This document shows, piece by piece, positions 1 to 12,800 of a DNA stretch of 64,000 nucleotides (positions are counted from its first letter, which is position 1; every line of letters starts with the position of its first letter). The notes under the pieces were generated by a model. That model was not told where the DNA came from and did no database searches. It worked only from the letters and a program-made list of their open reading frames with translations. This DNA is from Arion vulgaris. Taxonomy: Eukaryota > Mollusca > Gastropoda > Stylommatophora > Arionidae. The stretch lies in NCBI GenBank assembly GCA_020796225.1, contig CM036756.1, positions 57,504,616-57,568,615 of the forward strand, in the 5' to 3' direction. The position numbers and the translations under genes are program-made.

Positions 1-76
1 GCCACGATTTTCAATTTCAGTTATAGTCACTCCTCCATAACCCCCCTTTATTTTGTACATTTTTCTTTCCTTTTAG

Positions 77-120
77 TTTCCTTCAATGTGTGAAAGAATT
101 AAAATACAGATCAGAGACTG
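77..120 (+). CDS. Ferlin exon 1 of window (C2C end)
   Basis: The exon lies between acceptor ctttag and donor gtaagt and reads [14 protein letters not shown] plus two bases (phase 2). It matches the conserved FPSMCEKMRI-IDWD strand of dysferlin and myoferlin C2C. It is the leftmost exon seen; the gene continues upstream of the window. Confidence 0.8.
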
Positions 121-3100
121 GTAAGTAGGTATTTTCTGAACTGATTTGGACGCTTTATACACAGTGTTTTTCATTGCCTGTTATATCTGAGGTGCACTTG
201 GTATTGAAGGCGTTAATTTTCAAGCGTTTATGGGCCTATACTTATTATTTTTTAAGTTGATTGGTGTATTGCACTCCCATAGAACATAACACAGTTATGG
301 TTTTGAGCAGTTATAGATGTTGCAGCAGTAGGTTATATCATTGTTGATGACATGACAAATTCTCGTCCTCACCAACTTTTCCTTTCCATAACTGTGAGCT
401 AAACTTAGCTGCGGTCAATAAAAGCGTGTCTAAACCAGAAGATGATCTTGATCTCTGTGGATTGCAAATCAAATGCTTCAACACCTACAATACGACACAC
501 CACCTGACAAACTGTTTGGACAGTACCAATTCTTCTACAAGCCCACACACATACCAAAATATTTTATTTAAAAAAACTGCCCAGAAGATTGACCTATGTG
601 TGCATAACTGTTTACAGAATACATCAGATGAATTCTAAATTGCAGCTCTCAAAAGATTTTGGTATTGAGTAAAATTTTATTCTAATAAACATCATATAAT
701 AAACATGCTTCTATGTGCATATACTAGAGTTAACACACTGACTACCACATTGAAAAACATACTCTGTTTGTTCATGTTTTCATTCTGCAGGTGTAGAAAC
801 AAAATAAGCTGTGCTTTTCTTTATTTTTGTTATTTGTTGACTAAATTTGATGAATGATATGTAATTTTGTAGATAAATGAATGTACATTCATTACAAGCT
901 AACAGAATGTGAAAAACTGTTATTAAAAACTGGTAATGATCAGCATGTTTTCTCAGTGACTCGATGAATATACTCAGGAAGATTTAAACAGGCCGTGCTA
1001 GGAAACAATGGTTGGAGTCGCTGAAGAGGTCTAGGCTGATAAAAAAATCAGTTTTATTTTGTGCCAGGGCATGCAGGTGTAAGGGGAAATGAACACACAG
1101 ATAGACTTGCAGGTATGGCTGCTGTAAAAAGCAGGTGAGCAATTGACCAGGCTGATATTCTGAATTCTCTTTGGGATAGAGGACATATAAATGCTTCAAG
1201 TGATAGTGGTGAATCTACAACTCTAACCAGACTGCAAGAGTGCCAAGTCAAATGTAGTGTAGCTAGACAAGAGCACTATACTGGTAGCCAAAGAAGGATA
1301 TTTAAACCAACAAAGAACCGGTGTCGTTAATTACCACACAGAGATTGGAGCACTTACAGACTAATTGGTTTGATGTGCAATGAAGATGATACAACAACTA
1401 AACTAAATAATCAGAATGCATTAAAATAAATTTAGCAAATTTGACAATGAAACAAATCATGACACAGTGTCGCACATGCCCAAATGGGATAGACAAGCAG
1501 ACATAGGCTGCACACTTTATAGTTAATGTGTTAATAAATTCACTAGCTAATGCTCCTTTCTTTTTCTAAATGTTCTAACAAAATCTATTAAACATGAAGA
1601 TTGGTTTAAGTATCAAAGATTATTTGCAGAACTATTTAAATTACATTACATGTAAGAGAAAGCAAACAACAGCTAACAGTGCGTTTTAGTTTTCGAAGGT
1701 TAAGATTTAGTAATATCTGTCAATATAATAATCTTACTCTTCTGTCTGTACCTTAATCAAAATGTTAATAAAAATTTAATAAACTTTTCCTGACTCTATC
1801 TATGCAATAATCTCTATAGTCTTATACTTTTGTAAATTTTAGTTTGTCACCTGCCATATTTCTATTGATTTGTTACATCTATAACTGCAGGTGTTCAGGG
1901 GAAATAAAAGTTTATGAGTGTTAATAGTCAAAACTATGCTTGAAATAATATGACTCAAAGTTAGCTAAATATTTCAAGCTTGAAGTGCATGAAGTATGAA
2001 ATTTACCGACAATAGAAAGAAAAGAGGTAGAAGTTATATGCATTGGTATAATTGCAGGGATATGTCTAAGTACACATGAGGTTATGTGTGTGTGAGTTTG
2101 AATGATTGTGTAAATACATCATCATCATATAGCTTATCCTGAACAGAAATCCTGTTTATCCTGTTTAAATAACTCCTTATTCTGTGTCTAGTCCTACACA
2201 TGTTATATTTTAAATTCCTTCAGCCACAGTATAATTGCATCATCAATTTCTGTGTACCCAACCAAAAGGCTATGGCTAAGTAACTGCAGTATGTTCCCTT
2301 ATCCATCTCCAACAACCTCACTATAGGGGCTTTTGATGCAATTATATCAGCTCTCTTATTACTGTAAACACTTGCATGTCCAGGACAGTATATCCATATA
2401 AGACGATTGATTGATTGTTTGATTGATATTCTTCTTCTTCTGCATTCTCACTAGATTGGGATTTCAAATTCTCTAATAAAGGCAGCCGTCTACCTCAGAT
2501 TATCAGCCATGCCATACAGTTTGTCTTGAACACTAGTGTAAGTGGGCCACCGCTTTCTTTTCAAGTCTGCATACTGGTGTCAGTTATGTAGGATATAATT
2601 CCTATGATTTCTGCTTTCCGTTAGTACTGACCTCTTCCCGCTGTAAGTTTTGGCCACTCTCGTGATGGTAGGTCTGACATTCTTACTGCGTGGTTAAATC
2701 TCGAAGGCAGATTGGCGACCGTAGAATCCGTTATCCCATTCCTCATTGTGAGGGGTCGTTGCACCATGTTACACACCTTACGGCCTGGTGTGTCTGTTTT
2801 CTGCAAGCATTTGTTTCTGGCTAGCATTCCCTAGCAGACACGTGCATCCGATTTCAGCCAAACCTCCTTAGTCGCCTCTTACGACATGCATTGCAGGTAA
2901 CAGTGGCTCTATTCTTTACGCCCCCAAATTTGGGCCCCGGTAACCACTCGGGCAGTTTGATTGATATGACGATCATTATTGCACTTCGGTAAATTACTAC
3001 AGATTTCTTCAACCTTATTTACCATCAAATAGTTTTGTTTACTAGTGGTGATCATTCACTTATAAAAATGTCTCCTACTTCACTCATGTAGATTAACTAG

Positions 3101-6100
3101 TTGTTTGACCATATAGAGTGACCACTACCATACACATGCAGTGGATACAAAGCATGTAAAAGGTGGACCTCAGAAATAACAGAGGCAGTGAAAAAAACTA
3201 TTTATGATGCACACACAAATGTCAGTTCTAGAAATCTCTTATTATCCTGATTCTGTGAGTCAAAACAGGATTAGAGTAAAGAAAAAAAAAAGACAGGAAG
3301 TGAAAGTCACTATTTATAAAGCACTTCTTATCTCGATGCTGTGAGACAAAACAGGATTAAAGAAAAGAAAGACTCAGCTAATGGCATTTTTACATGTTCC
3401 TCGATCTGGTGTTAAATAGTATGTACATGTATTGATCAGTATATTATATTTGATTTTTTCCTAGTGGTCACATCGGCTCAGATAAAATCATCTGTACCAG
3501 GTTCGCTTCAGTTACTGCACTCTCTTGCTTGGAGAATGATGGTTTGTTCACACCTTATTATAAATGCTAGCTGTTACATTGTCTGTTTTGTTATTTTAAT
3601 CTCACCTTTGAATGTTAGTTTGTTCTAACCAAGTCAAACATTATTTTTGGTTACTATAAGTACAGTCAAAAGATTATCTTTTAAACATTATGTTGAACAA
3701 ACAATATAACATTGCTACCACAGTTTTCAGAATGATGGTAGTTATAATGTGTTCTAAACCTCTTCTTCTCATCACGTGTCCGAAAAATGATGATGACTGG
3801 CTATTTCTTATATTGATAATAAGTTTTCTCTGTGTCTTTACATATCTCATTTACATGTCTCAGAAGAATTATAAATTTCATATACACTATTTATTTTTTA
3901 TTTGTTGAACAATTTCTCACAGATGGTTCCTCTGTCTCAATAAGATATGTTTTTATCTACATAATGCTTGTGTTGCCGGGCCGCTAAGGGAGCAATGAAC
4001 AGTAACACTGCAACGTACAAGGCATGTCGTTAAGAGGCGACTACGGTAGGGGCCTAGGAAAGGTACATTAGTAAATAAAAACTGTAGCAGAAATCAGATG
4101 TGTTGGCCTACTTGTAGGCGCATAACTGGCACAACGTACAATCGCTCTTAGGCTAAGATCATGTACAAATACATGTACATGTACAAATCACAAAGACTGG
4201 TTTAACAAGGGGTCGTTTTGGAGTGTTCGAAGAAGATCTACATAATAATTGTTTCTTTCACTTTTACGTTATAGTTTTCAAGAAATATCTTAAAAATAGA
4301 AAAAATATGTACATTCTTGGTTTCAAATGTTCTTCTATTCTAAACATAGGGTTCCTGCCAACTTTTGGGCCTTGCTTTGTCAATATATATGGAGCACCAC
4401 TTGAAAATAATGAACTGCAAGATAAATTTAAAGATATGAACACAGGAAAGGTTGGTAGATGAAGTTTTCTGTACCTTTATTGTAACATTATTGAAACTTT
4501 TTAAAGGGTTTCTGTGGCATAGAGGTAAGGTGTTCACCTATTGTTCTAAATGTACTCAGTTCATTACCCCAGATCAAGATATTTTTACATGAGATCACTA
4601 ATCTCAATGCAGGGGATATCGAGTACCTAATCCTATCATAGACAGATAATAAAATGGAGGTCCTGTGTTCAAGTTGAGTATTTAAAAGTATCCTTGGAAG
4701 TTGAAAATAGGTAAGAATAGTCTGTAAGGTTACTGATCTGGCAAAATTAATAAAATATAAAAATAAAATCCTACAAATTTTTTACCATCTTAAAAATTAC
4801 GCCTGGGACACTCGACAGTGCTAATGAGTGCTGCCGAGATCTTCTTTATAAGAAAGAGATCAAAGTACATATGGTTATTCATCAAAGTGCAATGATGATG
4901 GTCCTATCAATCATTCAATAAAACTTTTATTTTATTGTTAAAGACACTGAAATGAATTGAAAAGACATCTCATAACACTAATCGAAAACAATGATATAAG
5001 AAAATTTATGAACCAGTAGAGACAATTATCCAGATGCAGACCTTGGTGACATCTACCATCGAATGACATACACAGAAGAGCTGTTAGAATCCGAACAGGA
5101 CACAGCACATTGAGAAATTACATGTATTCAGTTTAAGTTTGGAATATCTTCATTGTACTCTGGACATGTTCATAGGGGCTCTGATCTCTTTTGTAATATC
5201 TCCAGCAGTGTCCAGTGACTCACGTACCAGTTTGTTGTGGATTGATGAGCCTACTCATACGCTTGTTGTGCTGTTCTTTTCTGGCCACTTCAATCCAAGT
5301 TCTGGCAATTGACTTGGAATGTGCTAGATGAAAATCCTCTTTTTGGCCACACCCAAAAGGGATTTAAAAATGTCAGCTCTATCCGTTGGCTGAACCCCCA
5401 ATATGATGACAGAGCCAGCTAGCCAGCCTGTTTGCTCTCTCATTGCCATCAACACACATGTACTCCTAAACAAAGATGAATGTAACTCTGTGAATTGTTG
5501 ATGCTTATAATGATTCATTTTATTGCCTGCGCACTGAACCAGCCTCCACCTTACAGATCATACTCAATGAATTACTCAGAATGCATACATGATTGTAGTT
5601 TTGTGACTCCAACCAGAAAAGTGACTTGGTCACTGTCAGTACTTTCATTGTCATGCTACTTGCCATACTAAATGTACCACTGGCTTCCTTGACCTTGCTT
5701 TCATCAGAGCTTGCAGAGAAGGTTCATGCTGACTTTTCATGCGAACTACTGATCCATCTGTGTAAATCACAATGTCACCTTCATTACAGTTTCCATTAAT
5801 CATGTCCTTGACATCTGCATCCAATGTCACAGGATTGCTCTATTTCTCTCTCTGCAACCTTGGTCAAATTTAATGAATGTCAAAAAGGTGTTTCCGTTAT
5901 ATTATAGGCAGCAATTACATGTGTTGAATAATTATAGCTAGTTAGATGAACTTTCAACTTGAAAACTGAGTTCAGAAACTGCAAAGCACATCTGTTATGC
6001 ATGTTAGCTCTTCACAGAAGTAGAAAATGGGATCTACCAATGCACTGCTACTTTCAAACTTGAGGGGCTCTATTGATACTCGGAAGAAAATCATATAGTT

Positions 6101-9100
6101 CATTGAGGCTGTGATCTGATGAGTGACAGAAGAGCAATGAAGAAAAAGGAATAAAAGACTTCTTGATTGATTTATTTATTTATTGGACTATCATCATTGC
6201 ACTTTGGTGAATAATCATCTATTTTTTATCACTTTTTACAAAGAAAGATCTCAGCAGCAGAACACAAACTCTGTAGCACCAGCAAGGTTCACCAATGTAA
6301 TTTTGAGTTTTAATTGGTATTAATGATTTTTGCCCAGACAGCAACTTGTCAGCCTACCCTTATATATTTTCAGCTGCTAAGGGTCTTCTATGTGTTCTTC
6401 TTGAACACAGAACCTTTGTTTTATCATTCATCTTCGATAGTACTAGGAACTTGATCTCATCTACTTTCAAGGTTAACTTAAAAATATGTTGATTGCTCAA
6501 CAAAAATTTAGAACTTTCGAAGCATGAGGTGAGCACTACACTTAATGCAACAGACTATCAGTTGTTGAGTGTATTGTAGTAAATAACACATAACATGTGC
6601 CAGAATGTCATACTTATGCTTATTTGTATTATTAGCCCATCTATTGTAAAAAATGGAAATGTTAGAACAAACACAGTTCTATCAGAAAAGTTCAACATTG
6701 GGTCAGGAGTAAGAAAAGGGTGTGTATTATCACTGCTACTGTTCATCACATATATCGATCAAATCTGTAAAATAGCTAACACCATTGAAGGAAACAATTT
6801 TGGGTAACTCATGAATTTCTTTTAGCTGAGGATCAGGCAATCATATCAACAACAGAGGAACAGCTACAGTTAACAGACTCCAGTTAACATGCAATGAATA
6901 CAATATGAGAATAAACATTGACAAAACTGAAGTAATGACATTTACTATAGAGGAAAATGCTACCAATATCTCCATTGACAAGCATCCACTAAAATAAGTC
7001 AAAGACTTTACATACCCAGGGAGCATTTTTTCAGCATATGGAAAAACAACTAACAAAAATCCAACATAGATGCAATAAAGCAAATCAAATCATAGGACAA
7101 ATGACACCAATTTTAAAATGCAGACATGTCACTATAAACACTAAAAGAGCATTGTTCAACACAATAATTCTCCCAACATTATACTATCAATGTCAAATCT
7201 GAAAGCTGACATCAAATGTATGGCCACATTAGCAGATTACCAACAGACAGAGCACCTCAAAGAGCAATGTAACTCGATACAAGGGATACAAAGCTGAAGG
7301 CGGTCCACGCAAAAGGTTGATCTCAGAGATAACAGAGGCGGCAAAAAACACTATTTATGAAGCATACACAAAAGCCCATTCTAGAAATCTCTTCATATCC
7401 TGATGATGTGAGGAAAAAAAGGGATTAGAGAAGATTTTAAATTATTAAATGACGCTAGTTTAAGTTTCTTCTTCAAGAATAATTTTACTTAATAATTTTA
7501 ATTTCAGGTATTTATGCACAAAAATGTATTATTATTGAGTATTTTGTAATTCTTGTTTAGAGTGATAAAAACAAAGTATTTATTTGCAGGTTGAAGGTGT
7601 TGCATATAGAGGACGTGTACTAATGCAGCTTAAAACCTCATTGTCCGAGCTGACAGATAGGGCTGTTGATGCAATGATAGAAGAAGACAGAATGTATGCA
7701 AATGTAAGAAAATGCTTAGATATCGTATTACAATTTTAAGAGGACACATAATACACTGGCTTTGTGAGTTGAGAAGCAACATGTGGCCACACCTAGTCGA
7801 CTTGAAAACTAAGCTTTGGGGAAACCTGACAAACCTGAAGCTGACTGCCCAGTTTGTGGTCCACAGTAAAATAAGCGCATGGCCAGAGATCGCTGAAGAA
7901 GAAAAGTATTACAATTTTATCCTGTGAATTAAATACATTTTACCCTTTCGCTCCATCATTTTCATTTACCTACTGACGCATGTGCATTGCAATGTATACT
8001 GAATTAACTAGTATACTGGCATTGTGTCCTCTTAAAAACTGCAGCGATCTGGTATATCGGCTCAGAGGGGTGAATGGGTATTTCAGGCCTCCAGGATCTT
8101 ACTTGATTATAATGACCTAAACACTTAAGAAAATCATGATAATGGCCATTAATTCTTGTGGACCAGGGCAAAAGCCATTTTTTTACAATCAATATTTCTA
8201 ATCAGATATTTTTATACAGAGAGCTTTTATTAGTTTTGTCATAAAACTATTTAACTCTTTCCATGCTTTAAGCGCACACTGCACCATAGAGTTGCTTCCT
8301 TATAAGAAGTCTTTCTAGTTTTACTTCTACTATTTTACTTCTACAACTTTTCAACCTTGTTATTCTATTGGGTTGTCCAGTTTACTTCAATTTAGTATAT
8401 AATAATATATATACGTTTATTATTGACGAGTAGTTGGGATCGTTTATTTATTTATTTTTATTTTACCTCCCTTGAATTAACTGCTTAAAAATTGAGAAAG
8501 TAACTGAGTGTGGAAAGAGTTAATATATGGAATAATATACCATATATCAAAATAATTAGAATTGAATGCACTGTTTATTTACTTTGGTGAAATATTTCTG
8601 AATAAAAAATGGAAAATGCAAAGGATATTTTGTAGGAAGGAAAAAATAAAATATAATAAAATGAGAACAAAATTCTTACCACTCAATTGAAATATATCCT
8701 ATACATCTGTGAGCTATAAACCGTGTTTATTTTCATACTACATCTGTATTTATAAAATCCATGAAAGTTTCATAATTTTTTTATCTTCCATGGATGAGAT
8801 TGAGCGAGTAGCCCAGGATAGGGCGGTATGGAGAAATTACTTACAGGCCCTATGTAACGTATAATAGTACAAGAGAAATTATTATAGAAAAATGGCAGAA
8901 AAATTCAAACTGTTTATTTGTGTGAACATTTGTTGTCTCTGCCTCATGTTCCCTAGAACAAGTACTGATGATGATTAACAAAGCTACATAGAGATATGCA
9001 CTTCAACATTGTGAATTGTATGCTGTTGCATGAATGACTCAATGGCTTATTGCATTTCAGGGAAACTAAGAAGTATGGTTCATAAGCAACCTTGATGTAT

Positions 9101-9777
9101 CATGTCATTTATCATGGCTACTGGCCTCCTGATGTTACATTTATTCTCTTACAGAAGGAACAGCAACAACAACAAAATGAAAATAAACTTGCATGCTTTA
9201 AAAGGAACAGTCAGGCCTACTCTGTGTTACCAGAGTCAAACAGGAACAATGTGGAAAGCGTAGTTGCAAAAAATAACTACATATGAAATGCAATGCCTAC
9301 AAAAAGTTACCAACAACACCAGAAAAGAACAGTCACCAACATCAGCATAAGAAAGAAAGTTCTGACAGAACCTTGCTTGAATTACATTGAGAAACAAAGA
9401 ATGAAGTGGTTCTGCCACTTGATAAGAATGCAACCAAACTCCACTGTATACAGTCTTCTACAACAGAACATCAAGAAAGAAAGCAAGAAGAAGACCACAA
9501 AAAGGATGCATATGAAAATCCTGTCAAAAAGCCAAATAACTACCAACCGAGCCACTAGAACAGCGCAAGACAAAAACAGAAAACCAAACACTGGGCAACA
9601 ACCCAGTAACTAAAAAAGAAGACAAAAGAAGTCATGGAAGCAGACAATATAATAAGAATAATCTAGAGTCAACATTGTCATGATTATTTAACCATTAACG
9701 ATGATATGATTTTCAACCTGGCAGAATTTGAGCTCAAGCATAGCAGGAGTAGGCAGTAGCCTTTTTAAAGATAGATA

Positions 9778-9860
<83 letters not shown>

Positions 9861-12800
9861 GCCAGTGAGCTATAGGAACCATCAGTACTCATACACTTCA
9901 CCATCTAGGTGAAACAGCATCACTTATGTTAACTAACTAAAACTAACTAGTATTTCCTGTAGCATAGTCACGATCGCACACACATTTTAATTATCTTCAG
10001 CACAACATAATAAATTTACTTACTTTAATGTTTAAGTAAACTTTTTTTCCACAGAAATTCATGCGCAAGCGCAAATACAGAATTTATGGAACCTTCTACA
10101 GTGCAACATTAATATGTTCCAGTTTGGTAGATTCACCACTTCAGTTTGAGGTCAGCATAGGTGAGACACTTAACAAATTGCTTATGTGTAGTATAAGATA
10201 TAGATAGTAATTAGACATATAGATATCTCAGCTTCACGCAAAGTTTAAGAATATTGCTAAACATTTCTTTATTAATTAACAAGCTGTAATATTTACTTAC
10301 TGAAAACTAAAAATTAAACAGAAATAAAAACTCTGAGCATGGCCACCCCAGCACCAGTCCAACTACAGGATAAAATTCTTCCAAATACAACTGCTTTCAC
10401 ATATTTTGGAATTTTCAGTTTAAGTTTGGAATATCTTCATTGCACTCCGGACATGTCCATAGGTGCTCTGATCTCCTTCACAATATCTCCAATAGCGTTC
10501 AAAGACTGAGCGTACCAGTTCGATGTTGATTGATGAACCTAATTTTTATACCTGTTTTGCTAGTCTTTTCTGGCCACTCCATTCTCCAATCCAATCTCTT
10601 GCACTTTAGCAGTTGACGTGGAATGGTTTAAATGAAAATCCTTGTTATGGCCACACTCTGAAGGTAGTTCAGAATATCAGCTCTATCCATTGTCTGAACC
10701 CTTATATGGTAGCAGAGCTAGCCAGCCTGTCTGCTCTCTCATTGCCATTGATACCCATGTGCCCCAGAATGAAGATGAGTGTAATTCTTCAAATTGTTTA
10801 CATGTGTAGTGATTCAGTCTATTGTCTGTGCACCAAACCAGCCTCTACCTTTTGGATCCTACTCAATGAATCACTCAGAATGGAAGTTTTGGCAATGACT
10901 AAGGCACTACTCTCACTGGAGTCACAAAACAAAATATAACTTTCTTATCTTAAGCACTAGAGATCTATTTCATACTTCCCAGTGTGCAAAGGTGAATGCA
11001 ATATTTAATGAATTCACATTGTACATTCTAGGAAATAGGAATGGCCAAGGATAATTTCAATAGTATGAGAAAGTTACTGACATCCAAACAAATTACAAAC
11101 AGGCTAAAAATGAGAATGATAAATATATCCTATATTAACAAGTTTTAGGAAAACTAGGCATGAAGAAACAATTATTAAGAGAAATAAAATTCAGACAAGT
11201 AAAGTATTTTGGGCACATAAAAAGACATAACACCATGATAAAATCTTTACTAGAGGGGAAAGTTGAGGGGAAGAGCAAGAGGAAGACCGAGAGATAAGTG
11301 GGAGGAAACTTTAAGAAATGGACAGGTTACAGTCTGGCAGTGTGCAACACCAAGGCGAAAGACAGGATGCTGAAGATTCATTGCGGCCAACCTTCGATGT
11401 AGAGACGGCACCTGATGATGATGATTCTAGGAAAATTTATTCATGAATAGAATCAAGTGGATCTTGGGAATTTATTTTTATTTTGGCTTGTGTAGTGGCT
11501 TGTCAGAGAGTTGGTACTGCTCAAATGATTTGTCAGATGACTTGTGTTGTATAAGTTAACTTTTGACTTGCAGAAAACACTGTAATTCAGAATTTAGTTG
11601 AAATTAGGTATGTCACATTTTAATTTGTCTTTATGTATTTAAGTTGTACTTCCAATTTTTACTTTCTCTTTCACTCATGTTTATATTAATATTGATCATT
11701 ACTCACCCGTATTGCTGGGGCCCGCAAGAGGAGAAAAGAATAGTAACACTGCAACCTGCAAGGAATGTCATAAGAGACAACTGAGGTAGGGGTCTAGGGA
11801 AGCTACCCTAGTAAATAAAAAGGGTAATAGAAATCGGATGTGCAATACTACTTGTAGGTGTATAACTGGCACAATGTACAATCGCTCTTAGGCTTGAATC
11901 CCATACAAATCACAAAGAGTGGTTAGCAAGTGGTCGATATGGAACACTCAAAGATAAAGAAGATCATTACTACGGTTTAAAACTGTGTATTTTGTGCTTT
12001 CTGACTGTTATCATTCTATGTTACAATCAGTTCTTCATTTATTGCTCTCTGTGTCATCAGTGGGATTTTTCTTTGATTTCTCTAAAATGAGCCACAGCTG
12101 GTGTTATTAATTATCATGCACTGGTGTCAGTGCATTTTTCAGATCGAGAAAGGAGACAAGCAAGCATAAAAAAGGCAGAGGTGAGAAGAGAAGGGGACTG
12201 AAATGAAAAAGTTCAGGAGAAAAACATATAGACTTGCTTTAAAGTATCTACTCTTTAGCTGCTGAAACTGCTGAAGGGCAGAACAGCGAGCACCAATCCT
12301 TCCTAAACTTACTTAAGACTTCAAATATTTTCATAACTGAGAACAAGATTTTGCAGAGGAATGTGGTCATCCAGTGTCCATGCTTCAAAGGTTACTCCAA
12401 GTCCAGTAAGTCAGATGGAGAATGAAGACATTCTCTCTTTGGGAAACAAGGTCTTCCTCACAACTGTAAATGTGTAATAAGTTGTAGTTTATTTATCTTA
12501 TAGGTAAATCTTGCATTGTCTAGAAGTGGCCACATGTACTAGACATAAGTGTGATGATCTTATTTACTTTAAGGGATGACCTACGAGCTGGGAGTCTGGA
12601 GTTAAAACATTCAAAGTTCAGGATCTACTATATTCTTGTTCTTGTCTCTACTCTTTGAGAGATCAAGTATTTACATGAACCCTTTTAACAGACACTACAC
12701 TACATGGTGTCTAGTACTCTAACAGTTAAACAGTTGTAATAAATTTGTATTGCAGTACACTATTATTAATTTAACTGATTCCGTACCAAGCGACACTCAA

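Noticed and set aside
426..638. 70-codon frame as a ferlin exon
   Set aside because: No ferlin similarity and its borders do not fit the phases of exons 1 and 2.
7712..7927. 71-codon frame after exon 4 as a continuation of the ferlin
   Set aside because: Exon 4 ends at a good gtaaga donor; the peptide has no ferlin similarity and the exon after it joins in phase.
9688..9882. Reading frame with YIYIYI repeats
   Set aside because: Translation of a (TA)n microsatellite.
10613..10939. 108-codon + strand frame
   Set aside because: Lies over a reverse-strand RNase H LINE fragment; no motif of its own.
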